Assembly: GCA_027335515.1 (NCBI GenBank)
Contig: DAHWHT010000080.1
Span: forward strand, 1-17,158
Origin: Clostridia bacterium
GTDB lineage: Bacteria > Bacillota_E > RBS10-35 > JAJYVN01
Length of the DNA: 17,158 nucleotides
Direction: 5' to 3'
The notes under the pieces: model-generated
The model's database searches: none
What the model saw: the letters and a program-made list of their open reading frames with translations, nothing else
What the model was told of the DNA's origin: nothing
Made by a program: the position numbers and the translations under genes
Shown here: one piece after another, positions 6,224 to 12,945 of the stretch
Position numbering within the stretch: position 1 is the stretch's first letter
Layout of the letters: every line of letters starts with the position of its first letter

Positions 6224-6418
6224 CATATTGTGGTTGCAATGAGTCTTGTGGTTTTTGCAATATCCTAAGTCGCAACGCTACGTAGGCAAATCAGGCGTGT
6301 TGTATTCAACCACCGTTGACAAAAGTCGCAACAGTCTAAGACAAAGAAAAACGGCGCAAGACCTTCCGCCGCGCTGATCCGATGAGTTATGATATGGGCA
6401 GTTAGGAGGGGCGTGGAT
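6224..6418 (+). promoter_or_regulatory. AT-rich intergenic region with nested repeats; probable promoter of the transfer operon
   Basis: This gap is the most AT-rich stretch of the window. It holds TTGTGG followed by TTGCAAT (6228-6240) and again TTGTGG plus TTTTTGCAAT (6246-6261); an inverted pair ATATTG/CAATAT (6225-6230, 6258-6263); two copies of AAGTCGCAAC (6267-6276, 6323-6332); and a palindrome CTACGTAG (6278-6285). TTGACA (6316-6321) and TATGAT (6388-6393) look like -35 and -10 boxes, but neither has a well-spaced partner. On the minus strand, 6352-6371 forms a short hairpin followed by TTTTTCTTTG. It probably contains the promoter and operators for the genes that follow; a second origin is an alternative. 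Confidence 0.5.
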
Positions 6419-7006
6419 ATGAGTTCTGTGCCCACCGAGTACAGTGAAAAGGGCGAAAAACCAGGTCGGGGTCGGCCTATGGATTGGCATGTGAGCGCAT
6501 GTTTTTCCTCCTATATCTCGGCACTGGATGCGCTGCGCCAGGAGGCGGATGCGCGGGGCATCGCCGACGAGCCGGGCACGGACGCTGCGGTGCGGCGCCT
6601 GGCCTGGGCAGCGGCGCAGGAGGCGCACCCCGCACCACGCACGTCGGTGGCCTACCGTTGCCACCAGGCCGGCATCCCTCTCCCGCCACGCGGGCGGCCG
6701 CCGGCGGCGGGGGTCCTGGTGCTGCCCCCCGTGGCCGTGCGCAGGTCGGGCGTGGCTCTCTACGACAGCGCATGGGTGGAGCGTGTGGCCCAACACCTAG
6801 AGCCTCATCGTGCCGATCCCGATCCCACCGCCACGGGCAAGCCCCTGCCTGCCCATGTCGCGGCAACCTACGCCGCTCGGGCAGTGCGGCGGGCGGCCGA
6901 GGCTACGCGGGGCGCGTCACGGGGGGTCGCTCCCCGGATTGGATTCCTGGTGTGGGCGCTGGCCGCAGGCGCCGCCGCCTGCATCATCCTCGCCCTGCAT
7001 CCTTGA
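6419..7006 (+). CDS. Tail-anchored membrane protein of unknown function
   Basis: A predicted 195-residue protein. The ATG at 6419 is chosen because TAGGAGGGG (6403-6411) is 7 bases upstream. The N-terminus is polar and basic (KPGRGRPMDW). Residues about 25-70 form Ala-rich helices, the middle is Pro/Arg-rich, and residues 173-193 (IGFLVWALAAGAAACIILALH) form a single membrane helix at the very end, with a basic flank before it. That suggests a cytoplasmic protein anchored by its C-terminus. It is the first gene after the AT-rich regulatory gap and is followed by a strong terminator-like hairpin. I do not recognise the family. Its place at the head of the transfer block suggests a role in conjugation or its control. 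Confidence 0.6.
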   Translation: MSSVPTEYSEKGEKPGRGRPMDWHVSACFSSYISALDALRQEADARGIADEPGTDAAVRRLAWAAAQEAHPAPRTSVAYRCHQAGIPLPPRGRPPAAGVLVLPPVAVRRSGVALYDSAWVERVAQHLEPHRADPDPTATGKPLPAHVAATYAARAVRRAAEATRGASRGVAPRIGFLVWALAAGAAACIILALHP

Positions 7007-7045
7007 GCGGTGGCGGGCGGGGAAATATCGAGGTCGAGGGCTGTG

Positions 7046-7077
7046 GCCGCCGGAGTTCCGGCGGCTTTGCTTTTTTT
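7046..7077 (+). terminator. Strong intrinsic terminator or attenuator
   Basis: A perfect 8-bp GC stem (7046-7053 with 7058-7065) with AGTT loop is followed by TTTGCTTTTTTT. The next gene's ribosome site begins only four bases later (7081), leaving no room for a promoter in between. Transfer genes downstream must therefore be read through this site or be started from within the preceding gene. Confidence 0.85.
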
Positions 7078-7094
7078 GCGGGGAGGTGGGCGCG

Positions 7095-7370
7095 ATGGGC
7101 GGGTGCGCTGCTGCGCAGGCGGCGGGCTGGGCGGCGTTGTGCCAAGTGACGCAGGTGACCTGGCAGGTGCAGGTGTGGGCCAATCGGGTGGCGGGCGCGG
7201 CACAGGCCATCGCGGCCCTGGGGCCGCTGCAGGCGGCTTTTGTCCTGCTCTTGGCGATGGTGGTCCTCGCCGTGGCTTGGCAGGTAGTCCTATGGCTGTG
7301 CCAGGTACTGTTCCAAATCTACCCTTATGTCCTCGCGGCGGGGGTTTTGTTGTTGTTATTCGCTCATTAA
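7095..7370 (+). CDS. Small membrane protein, two predicted helices
   Basis: A predicted 91-residue protein. The ATG at 7095 follows GGGAGGTGGG (7081-7090). The first 40 residues are Ala/Gln/Val-rich and amphipathic, with two Cys (4 and 16). Residues about 45-68 and 74-90 are strongly hydrophobic (AFVLLLAMVVLAVAW, then YVLAAGVLLLLFAH), giving two membrane spans and almost no C-terminal tail. No family was recognised. Small two-helix proteins are common in Gram-positive type IV secretion operons near the pilin, but phage holin-like or antitoxin-like membrane peptides have similar form. The next gene follows after 28 bases, so it is probably in the same transcript. Confidence 0.55.
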   Translation: MGGCAAAQAAGWAALCQVTQVTWQVQVWANRVAGAAQAIAALGPLQAAFVLLLAMVVLAVAWQVVLWLCQVLFQIYPYVLAAGVLLLLFAH

Positions 7371-7398
7371 TTGCTACTACTGGAAGGAGGTGACACAC

Positions 7399-7773
7399 AT
7401 GCACAAGCACATCATCGCCGCCTTTGCTGTGGTGGCCGCCCTGGCGGTGCCCGCCGCCGTGGCCGCCCACGCCAGCGTGCCGGTTGGGAGTATGTGGAAT
7501 GTGGGCAGTGGGGCGGGCCCGTCCTGTGTGACCGTCGCCACGCCGCCGCCCGCGCCGGCCGGGGAGGCGGCTATCCTCGTCGGCGCGCCGGGCGGCCGGG
7601 ATAGGTGGTGTTGGGACGGTTTTGCCCGGCTCGGGCCTGACGGAGCCGTGACCCTGCCCGGCGGCATCCCGGGCGAGTGGATGGCCCCAAGCGCCTACGC
7701 CCGCGAGACCGGGCAGGCCGTGACCGTGGTCTACCAGCCGGGAGGCGGCGCCGTCGTCTACCTGCCCGCCTGA
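7399..7773 (+). CDS. Small exported protein with signal peptide
   Basis: A predicted 124-residue protein. The ATG at 7399 lies 5 bases after AAGGAGGTGA (7384-7393), a near-perfect ribosome site suggesting high expression. Residues 1-25 form a classical signal peptide (basic MHKH, hydrophobic core IIAAFAVVAALAV, cleavage expected after AHA). The mature part is about 99 residues, Gly/Pro-rich, with two Cys (43 and 71) that could form a disulfide, a Trp-rich stretch around RWCWDGF, and no membrane helix or sortase motif. It lies just ahead of the pilin gene, which suggests a surface or extracellular component of the transfer machine. The exact role is unknown and I know of no matching family. 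Confidence 0.65.
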   Translation: MHKHIIAAFAVVAALAVPAAVAAHASVPVGSMWNVGSGAGPSCVTVATPPPAPAGEAAILVGAPGGRDRWCWDGFARLGPDGAVTLPGGIPGEWMAPSAYARETGQAVTVVYQPGGGAVVYLPA

Positions 7774-7825
7774 GACCTGGCGCCGGGGTTGCGGCCCTAA
7801 TTCCCAGCGCCCATACGCCAATGTG

Positions 7826-7837
7826 CCCCGAAAGGGG
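7826..7837 (+). other. GNRA-capped hairpin upstream of the pilin gene
   Basis: CCCC-GAAA-GGGG forms a short tetraloop hairpin in the 122-base gap between the exported protein and the pilin gene. It could stabilise or process the mRNA. No promoter is obvious in this gap. Confidence 0.3.
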
Positions 7838-7895
7838 GGTGGGGCCTATACCCGCATGTCCCTGCTCCGAGAGAGGAAGAGGAGGTGATACCGTC

Positions 7896-8240
7896 ATGGT
7901 GCGTTTCGTTGCCCGTGCCCGCCGCGCCCTCCTGCCCTCTGTGGCTGCGCTGACCACGCTCGCCGTCGTCACTGCTCCCGCCTTGGCCGCGTCGAGCCAG
8001 CCGGCAGCCGTGGGGGCCAGCAGCCTGTCGGGCGCGCTCAATGGCATCCAGTCGCTACTCACCCGTTTGGCCTTGCCGGCCGCCGGGGTCGGGCTGGCTG
8101 GTGGGGGCGTCTGGCATAGTGTGGCCCACGACCAGCGCAGCCAAGAGGGAGCCAAGAGCCTCATGAAGTCCAGCCTTATCGGCGCAGGCGTCGTGCTCGT
8201 CGCCACCGCGATGCTTCACGCTTTTGCTGGGGCCCTGTGA
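7896..8240 (+). CDS. TrbC/VirB2-like pilin subunit
   Basis: A predicted 114-residue protein. The ATG at 7896 follows AGAGGAGGTGAT, one of the strongest ribosome sites in the window. Residues 1-31 are a signal peptide (RARRALLPSVAALTTLAVV, cleavage after ALA at about 31). The mature part of about 83 residues has two hydrophobic helices (about 51-70 and 92-112) around a short polar, basic loop (HDQRSQEGAKSLMK). Signal peptide, two helices and a charged loop are the fold signature of VirB2/TrbC pilins, and the next gene is VirB6-like. In Gram-positive systems it would form a membrane ring or short pilus. The family assignment rests on topology and context, because these pilins share little sequence. 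Confidence 0.65.
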   Translation: MVRFVARARRALLPSVAALTTLAVVTAPALAASSQPAAVGASSLSGALNGIQSLLTRLALPAAGVGLAGGGVWHSVAHDQRSQEGAKSLMKSSLIGAGVVLVATAMLHAFAGAL

Positions 8241-8264
8241 GCCCAACGGCCCCAAGGCCCGGAG

Positions 8265-8303
8265 CCCCTGTGCGCGCACAGGGGGCGGTCGCAAGGCCGC
8301 CCC
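8265..8303 (+). other. Palindrome plus hairpin between pilin and virB6-like genes
   Basis: Bases 8265-8284 are a perfect 20-bp palindrome (10-bp arms, CCCCTGTGCG and its complement). They are directly followed by a 7-bp stem (8282-8288 with 8297-8303, loop TCGCAAGG). Neither has a U tract. Stable 3' structures after a pilin gene commonly protect pilin mRNA and lower downstream expression; a protein-binding site is also possible. Confidence 0.6.
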
Positions 8304-8336
8304 TTCAGATTTCGCGGGCGGAGGAGGATAAAGACT

Positions 8337-9662
8337 ATGCTTTCCGGGATGCTGAAGAGTGTGATGGGGAGTGTTATTTCGGGAATCCTGAGCCTTATTG
8401 TCGGCATCCTGCATGCCACCATCCTCCGCCCGTTCACGTTCGATTATTCGATGGTGCCATCACAGGTTTGGCACGTGACGGACCATGTGGCCTGGATGTT
8501 TGCTGGGGTGCTGTTTTGCTATGAGGCCATCCAATACATGCTGCACCCCTGGACGTCCAGCCAGAACTCCCCCAGCCGGCTCATCGGGCGCACCGGGTTG
8601 GCAATCCTTATGGCCCAGGCGTCTTACTGGCTGTTGGGGTTGATGTTGCAAGTCAACAACGTCACAGTCACGTATCTTCTGGGTCACTTCACCAGAGTCC
8701 ACTACCAGTCCGCGCTTTCCGCTTTTACCGCCGCCGAAAACATGAACCTATGGATATTGCTCGTCGTAGTGGTTTTCCTGTTGGCACTGATTGGCATGGT
8801 GGTCACTTGGGCAGCACGGGCGGGAGAACTGCTGGTGCTGCTGGCTTTGGCTCCTGTGGCGGCCATCTTGAGCCTGACCGAGCGGTTTCAGGGGGCCTGG
8901 CGGTGGCTCATCGGGGAGTTTGCTGTCGCCGCGTTTAGCCAAGCTGCATGGGCGCTGTCTCTGATGATCACTTTTTTGGCGATCTCAGGGGAGGGTGTTA
9001 TTCCCGCAGGGAGCATTGGCGGGACGGCTGGACAAGTCCTGATAAATGCACTCGTCGGGTTAGGGTGCATCATCGTGAGCTTCAATGTGCAATCCAAACT
9101 CAAAGGCTTAGTATTCGGTCAGCAAGGAACCACGAATATCAACCATGGGGCTGCTGAAATGGCGGCCGCCTATGGCGCGGCGAGGCTGGCGACAGGGACT
9201 TTTGGGCCGCAGATAGAGGCGGGGCTGGGTCAGATGGGGATCGGCAGGTATAGCGAGGGCGGCATGCGGGCTATGGCGGGGGTGGGAGTGCGGCAGGCCC
9301 AGATCCAGAGCGAGGCCCAATACGCGGCGCCGATGGCGCAGGCGCGGTCGGAAGGTCAGATGGCCGCGATGCGTGACAGCGGCGCCCGCGGGGCTATGCA
9401 GCAGGCGGAAGCTATGGGGCAGGTGGTGTCGTCCGCGCCAATCGTCGCCGTCGCCCAGGCCACCCGCAAGGCGGCTATGGACGGAGCAAAACCTGTGTGG
9501 CGAGCGAGTCCCCAGCAGCAGGCGACGGCGGCTGCCACCATCAGGGAGGTCTACGAGGCCGCCTACCCTTCGCCAAATCCCTACACCGCGCAGCCGGCCG
9601 GAGAGGATGTGCCGCCGAATCCATACACCGGGCACGCCCTTGGACCCGGCTCGCAGGCGTAG
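8337..9662 (+). CDS. VirB6/TrbL-like polytopic inner-membrane channel protein
   Basis: A predicted 441-residue protein. The ATG at 8337 is preceded by GGAGGAGG at 8320-8327. About seven hydrophobic segments are visible: residues 9-31, 49-68, 84-106, 137-158, 163-180, 193-217 and 231-251. The 5th to 7th include the small-residue-rich 'AGELLVLLALAPVAAIL' and 'WLIGEFAVAAFSQAAWA' stretches typical of VirB6/TrbL and of Gram-positive TrbL-like proteins. After about residue 255 the chain becomes a soluble Ala/Gln/Met-rich tail ending with two NPYT words. It forms part of the transfer channel. Codons are less GC-biased than in the ATPase genes, as expected for hydrophobic segments. No VirB8-like partner is visible. 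Confidence 0.8.
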   Translation: MLSGMLKSVMGSVISGILSLIVGILHATILRPFTFDYSMVPSQVWHVTDHVAWMFAGVLFCYEAIQYMLHPWTSSQNSPSRLIGRTGLAILMAQASYWLLGLMLQVNNVTVTYLLGHFTRVHYQSALSAFTAAENMNLWILLVVVVFLLALIGMVVTWAARAGELLVLLALAPVAAILSLTERFQGAWRWLIGEFAVAAFSQAAWALSLMITFLAISGEGVIPAGSIGGTAGQVLINALVGLGCIIVSFNVQSKLKGLVFGQQGTTNINHGAAEMAAAYGAARLATGTFGPQIEAGLGQMGIGRYSEGGMRAMAGVGVRQAQIQSEAQYAAPMAQARSEGQMAAMRDSGARGAMQQAEAMGQVVSSAPIVAVAQATRKAAMDGAKPVWRASPQQQATAAATIREVYEAAYPSPNPYTAQPAGEDVPPNPYTGHALGPGSQA

Positions 9663-9724
9663 CACTTTGGGCAGTATCGTCGCCATAGGGGGTGGTCCGG
9701 TTGGCTGCGTTCAATGGTGACGAC

Positions 9725-10144
9725 ATGACGTGGTACAGCCTCGGCATCGCTGAGGGCGAACGGCGGGGACGGGGGGAGCCCGAGCCGCGGGTGGAACCCC
9801 GCCCTCCGCACACCCCATTGGCCTGGCCCGTGGATGACGATCTCAGCGGCTTTGGCGACATGGAGATGTACGCGCTGCAAGTCATCAGTGGAAACACGAT
9901 GCCGCCGCGCGAGCGAGAGCGGCGGTGCCGGCGCGTGGCTGTGGAGCGGGAGCGGCGCAAGCGCATGCAGGAGGCCGCCGCACTCCAGCGGGAGCGCGAG
10001 TTCCTGGCGGCCCGCGCCCAGGCCCTGCGGGCTGCCGAGCGGCGGCGCCGCCACGAGGCCCAGGCCCGGCGCCGGGCACGGTGGGCCAAGGTCTGGGGGG
10101 TGATCTGTCGTGCGTTTGCCGCCGGTGCCCGTCCCGCGCGTTGA
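9725..10144 (+). CDS. Highly charged Arg/Glu-rich coiled-coil protein in the transfer operon
   Basis: A predicted 139-residue protein. The start is uncertain: ATG 9725 has GGTGA 5 bases upstream; TTG 9701 (with GGGGGTGG before it) and GTG 9692 are in-frame alternatives. Residues 1-60 contain MTWYSLGIAEGERRGRG and an acidic DDDLSGFGDMEM patch. From about 63 to 125 it is nearly all Arg, Glu, Ala and Gln (RERERRCRRVAVERERRKR), predicted to be one long charged helix or coiled coil, ending in a weakly hydrophobic WAKVWGVICRAFAAG. It overlaps the next gene by 35 bases, so the genes are tightly coupled. No family was recognised. GC-rich DNA tends to give Arg-rich open frames, but the position and overlap support a real gene. 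Confidence 0.55.
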   Translation: MTWYSLGIAEGERRGRGEPEPRVEPRPPHTPLAWPVDDDLSGFGDMEMYALQVISGNTMPPRERERRCRRVAVERERRKRMQEAAALQREREFLAARAQALRAAERRRRHEAQARRRARWAKVWGVICRAFAAGARPAR

Positions 10145-10508
10145 TCCGCGCCGGAGTGCGCTGGACCCGTTCCTCGGGCTCGAAAGCGACGATCTCATGG
10201 CGGCGGGGGCGCTCCTGGTCCCCGCCGCTGTGCTGTATTCGTACTCCTCACACCTTGCGGCCCTAGTCGCTGGCATCGTCGGGGTGGTGGCTGCCATTCC
10301 CCTAATCCTATTCCCGCCCGTCGGCGGCCGCCGGGGCTACGCACGGCTCCTCGCCTGGGCCACCTGGCTCTTCGTGCACCGCCGCTGCGACCCGCCGAGC
10401 GTGGACCGCGAGCAATCCCTTCCACCGATCTACGCGCAGGAGGTGTTGGCCGATGGCAGTCGGGGACGCCGCTTCCTTTTACCCGATCCGCCCGCCCGCT
10501 CCCAATGA
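10110..10508 (+). CDS. PrgI/VirB3-like conjugal transfer membrane protein
   Basis: A predicted 132-residue protein. GTG at 10110 follows GGGGGTGAT by 6 bases. Residues about 18-105 match the PrgI pattern: PFLGLESDDLMAAGALLVP, first membrane helix to about 44, a short turn, second helix AALVAGIVGVVAAIPLILF (about 50-68), then GGRRGYARLLAWATWLFVHRR. The two-helix hairpin with a conserved 'G...L..ll.y..r' end is shared by PrgI and VirB3, which help anchor VirB4 to the membrane. The order VirB6-like, PrgI, TraC-like, VirB4 is standard in Gram-positive and Patescibacteria-type systems. Its end overlaps the next gene by 56 bases. Confidence 0.75.
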   Translation: MRLPPVPVPRVDPRRSALDPFLGLESDDLMAAGALLVPAAVLYSYSSHLAALVAGIVGVVAAIPLILFPPVGGRRGYARLLAWATWLFVHRRCDPPSVDREQSLPPIYAQEVLADGSRGRRFLLPDPPARSQ

Positions 10509-11103
10509 CAGCACGATCCAGGTCGGCACCGACGCCTGGTGCACTATCCTTGACTTCCCTCTCCTCCCGGCCGACTCCATGAGCAGCACCGCCGCGCACA
10601 CGCTGTTGCAGGGCTTCGCCAGGTTCTTGGTCGGCGCCTTCAGTCAACTCGCGCCGCAAGTCGCGGTCCAACTCGTGGTCCTCCAGACCCCGCTCAGCCT
10701 CTCGGCTATCGCCGACCGCTACCGCCAGTCTGCCCGTGACCTGGCCAGCACTGCCCCCAGTGCCAGCGACGTGGCGTGGTCCTGGTCCCAACACCTCGCG
10801 TCTCTTCAGACCTCGGGCCTGGCCCGGAGGCGCGGAGCCGTCGTGCTCACTGCCCGCCGCCCGGCGCCTGGCATCCGGGACCGCCTGGGACGGCGCAGGA
10901 AAGCGCCGGAAAGTCTGGGTCGGGCCGAGGCGGAGCGGCTGCTGGTGGAGGCGGTGCAACAGGTGCGGGACGCTGGCCACGACGTGGGCTTTGGCGTGCG
11001 GCTGTTGAGCGGCGAGGACCTGGCCGAGTTCGTGAGCTTATGGACGCGCGGGGAGAGTCTGCCGGTAGCGGGAGAGGAGGCGACTGGCCTTGGCACGGCG
11101 TGA
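10453..11103 (+). CDS. TraC-like protein, partner or N-terminal part of VirB4
   Basis: A predicted 216-residue soluble protein. The ATG at 10453 is preceded by CAGGAGGTG at 10438-10446. It fits the family of about 200-250-residue proteins encoded between PrgI and VirB4: FYPIRPPAPNDSTIQVGTDA, then WCTILDFPLLPADSMSS, a helix LLQGFARFLVGAF, and the strand QVAVQLVVLQTPLSL (equivalent to 'fLnsLd.piqilvqsr'). A basic segment RRRGAVVLTARRP, a final AERLLVEAVQQVRDAG and an EDLAEFVSLW helix follow. These proteins correspond to an N-terminal domain of VirB4 (CagE/TrbE) encoded as a separate gene. It likely docks VirB4 to the membrane channel. The recognition is by pattern, so confidence is moderate. 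Confidence 0.65.
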   Translation: MAVGDAASFYPIRPPAPNDSTIQVGTDAWCTILDFPLLPADSMSSTAAHTLLQGFARFLVGAFSQLAPQVAVQLVVLQTPLSLSAIADRYRQSARDLASTAPSASDVAWSWSQHLASLQTSGLARRRGAVVLTARRPAPGIRDRLGRRRKAPESLGRAEAERLLVEAVQQVRDAGHDVGFGVRLLSGEDLAEFVSLWTRGESLPVAGEEATGLGTA

Positions 11104-12940
11104 GGTAGTCGGGACGGTGCTGATGACGGACGAGCTGCAGGAGCGCAAAGCGTGGGGGTGGACCCCGGCCGGGGTCGAGATCGGTGCCGACCACCTTGTG
11201 GTCGGGGATCGGAGTGCCCAGATCCGCGAGGTGGCAAGCTGGCCGAGTGCGGTGGCGCCAGGCAGCGTGTCGGACGTGGGGTTGGTCGGGGAAGCCGCGC
11301 TGGTTATTGCCTTGGCGGCCGTGCCGGCCGAGGCCGTTAGGGCGTCGATCAACCGGGCGCTCCCGCGCCAGCAATCAGCCGCGAGGGAGGCCCAGCGCAA
11401 GGGCACCGTGGACGCCGAGCAGGAGCGCAGGATTCAGGACGCCCTGGGCCTGCTGGACGCCATCGCGTCTGGGCAGGTGCGTCACTTCGACGTTCGGGTG
11501 TCGGCTGTCTATTGGGGCGATGCAGCCGAAGCCGTGCGGGCCGCCGGTACTGTCGCGCAGCGCCGGGGCCGCGAGCGCGGCATGGACCTCGTGGCGCTCC
11601 GTCACTCACAGGCGCAGTCGTATCGCGGCGGTCTTCCCGGTGGGCGGCCGGTGCTCCGGGGGTTGCTGCTGGATCAGACGCAGTGTGCCGCGCTGTTCCC
11701 GTTTGGCGATGAGGACCTACTGGAGGACGGCGGCACGCTCGTCGGGATTAATGAGCGCACAGGGGCGCCCGTGCTCTGGAACCGCTGGGTCCCCGACGTG
11801 CAGCACCTGCTACTGACCGCGGATACAGGCTTCGGCAAAACGTTCACGGTCAAGACCCTCACCTCCCAGGAACGGGTCCTCGGCCGCCCATGCCTGATCC
11901 TGGACCCGTCGGCCAAGCGCGAGTATGCGGGGTGGGTGGACGCCCACGGTGGGGTGTACCTCGCGCTGGAGCCAGCCGGGTCCCACCACCTCAACCCACT
12001 CGAAATCCTTCCCCCTGGAGACGCCCTTGCCTCTGGCAAGACCCCCGAGGAGACCTCGGGCCGTCCAATCTCCGACCGTATCGCGGCCGCCAAGCCGATC
12101 CTGGCCGCGCTCGTCGGCGAGTCCCTGGAGCAGGGCGCGTTTGACGCCGTAGCCGAAGCCGCCATCCAGAAGGTGTACCGGGATGCGGGTTTCACCGACT
12201 CCTGGGCGGGGTGCTTTGCCGCACGGAAAGACGCCCTGGGCGCGATGGCATGGGAGCCTCGCGGGACCTGTCCGGTCCTGTCCGATGTCCGCCGGGCTCT
12301 GGAGACTTCCGAGGACCCCGAAGGTCCGCGCTATGCCCGGATGCTCGCCCCGTATTGCCAGGGCGGATCCTCGGACCTTCTGGACGGGCAGACCTCCATC
12401 GCCATCAACAGCCCCGTCATCGGCCTGGGCGTGAATGCCCTGATTTCCGTTGGCGGGCGCTTCGCCCGTGCCGGGTATGCGGCGGTGATCGACTTCGCCG
12501 CGCAGCGCTTCCGGGCCCTGCCCGACCCCCGCAAGGTGATCGTGGTCGATGAGGCCCACAACTTCCTGAAGGACGCGGCTATGAGCCGGTGGCTGGAGCG
12601 GCAACTGCGCGAAGCCCGCCGGGCTGGCATTTCCATGACGCTGATCTCCCAGGGTATCGGGGACTTCCTCCGATCTGAGGCGGGCAAGACCATCTGGCAA
12701 AACAGCCGGGCCCGTCTCTACCTCCACCAGCCGGAAGGGGACTTAGTGGAGGCGGCGCGGGTTCTCGGGCTGGACCCGGCCATGCTGGCCGAGGCGGCAC
12801 ACCTGCCGCGCGGGCATGGGGTGCTGCAGGTCGGAGACCGGACGGTATCGGTGTCGATCCAGGCCCCAGCGGCGCTAGAGCGCATCCTTCGGAGCGACGT
12901 GGCGTTCACGTCCGCGCAAGACCAGAGGAAGGGGGGCTGA
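11090..12940 (+). CDS. virB4: VirB4-type conjugation ATPase
   Basis: A predicted 616-residue energising ATPase of the type IV secretion channel. TTG at 11090 is used, with GGAGAGGAGG ending 9 bases before; it overlaps the previous stop by 14 bases. Residues 25-90 carry the VirB4 mid-domain start ('VEIGADHLVVGDRSAQ', then 'VALAAVPAEAVRASINRAL'-like helices). The RecA-like motor has Walker A ADTGFGKT (244-251; Ala replaces the first Gly), the 'LILDPSAKREYAGW' strand, Walker B VIVVDEAHNF (Asp487, Glu488), and LISQGIGDFL with the conserved Gln521. Full-length VirB4 is about 800 residues; here the missing N-terminal portion is supplied by the previous gene. The C-terminal helix pair (about 545-585) is normal. 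Confidence 0.92.
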   Translation: MARREVVGTVLMTDELQERKAWGWTPAGVEIGADHLVVGDRSAQIREVASWPSAVAPGSVSDVGLVGEAALVIALAAVPAEAVRASINRALPRQQSAAREAQRKGTVDAEQERRIQDALGLLDAIASGQVRHFDVRVSAVYWGDAAEAVRAAGTVAQRRGRERGMDLVALRHSQAQSYRGGLPGGRPVLRGLLLDQTQCAALFPFGDEDLLEDGGTLVGINERTGAPVLWNRWVPDVQHLLLTADTGFGKTFTVKTLTSQERVLGRPCLILDPSAKREYAGWVDAHGGVYLALEPAGSHHLNPLEILPPGDALASGKTPEETSGRPISDRIAAAKPILAALVGESLEQGAFDAVAEAAIQKVYRDAGFTDSWAGCFAARKDALGAMAWEPRGTCPVLSDVRRALETSEDPEGPRYARMLAPYCQGGSSDLLDGQTSIAINSPVIGLGVNALISVGGRFARAGYAAVIDFAAQRFRALPDPRKVIVVDEAHNFLKDAAMSRWLERQLREARRAGISMTLISQGIGDFLRSEAGKTIWQNSRARLYLHQPEGDLVEAARVLGLDPAMLAEAAHLPRGHGVLQVGDRTVSVSIQAPAALERILRSDVAFTSAQDQRKGG

Positions 12941-12945
12941 TCGCG

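Noticed and set aside
6868..7821. Minus-strand ORF of 317 residues
   Set aside because: Pro/Arg/Gly-rich, opposite four better-supported genes with strong ribosome sites and a terminator.
11810..12727. Minus-strand ORF of 305 residues
   Set aside because: Opposite the VirB4 motor domain; no domain pattern or ribosome site.
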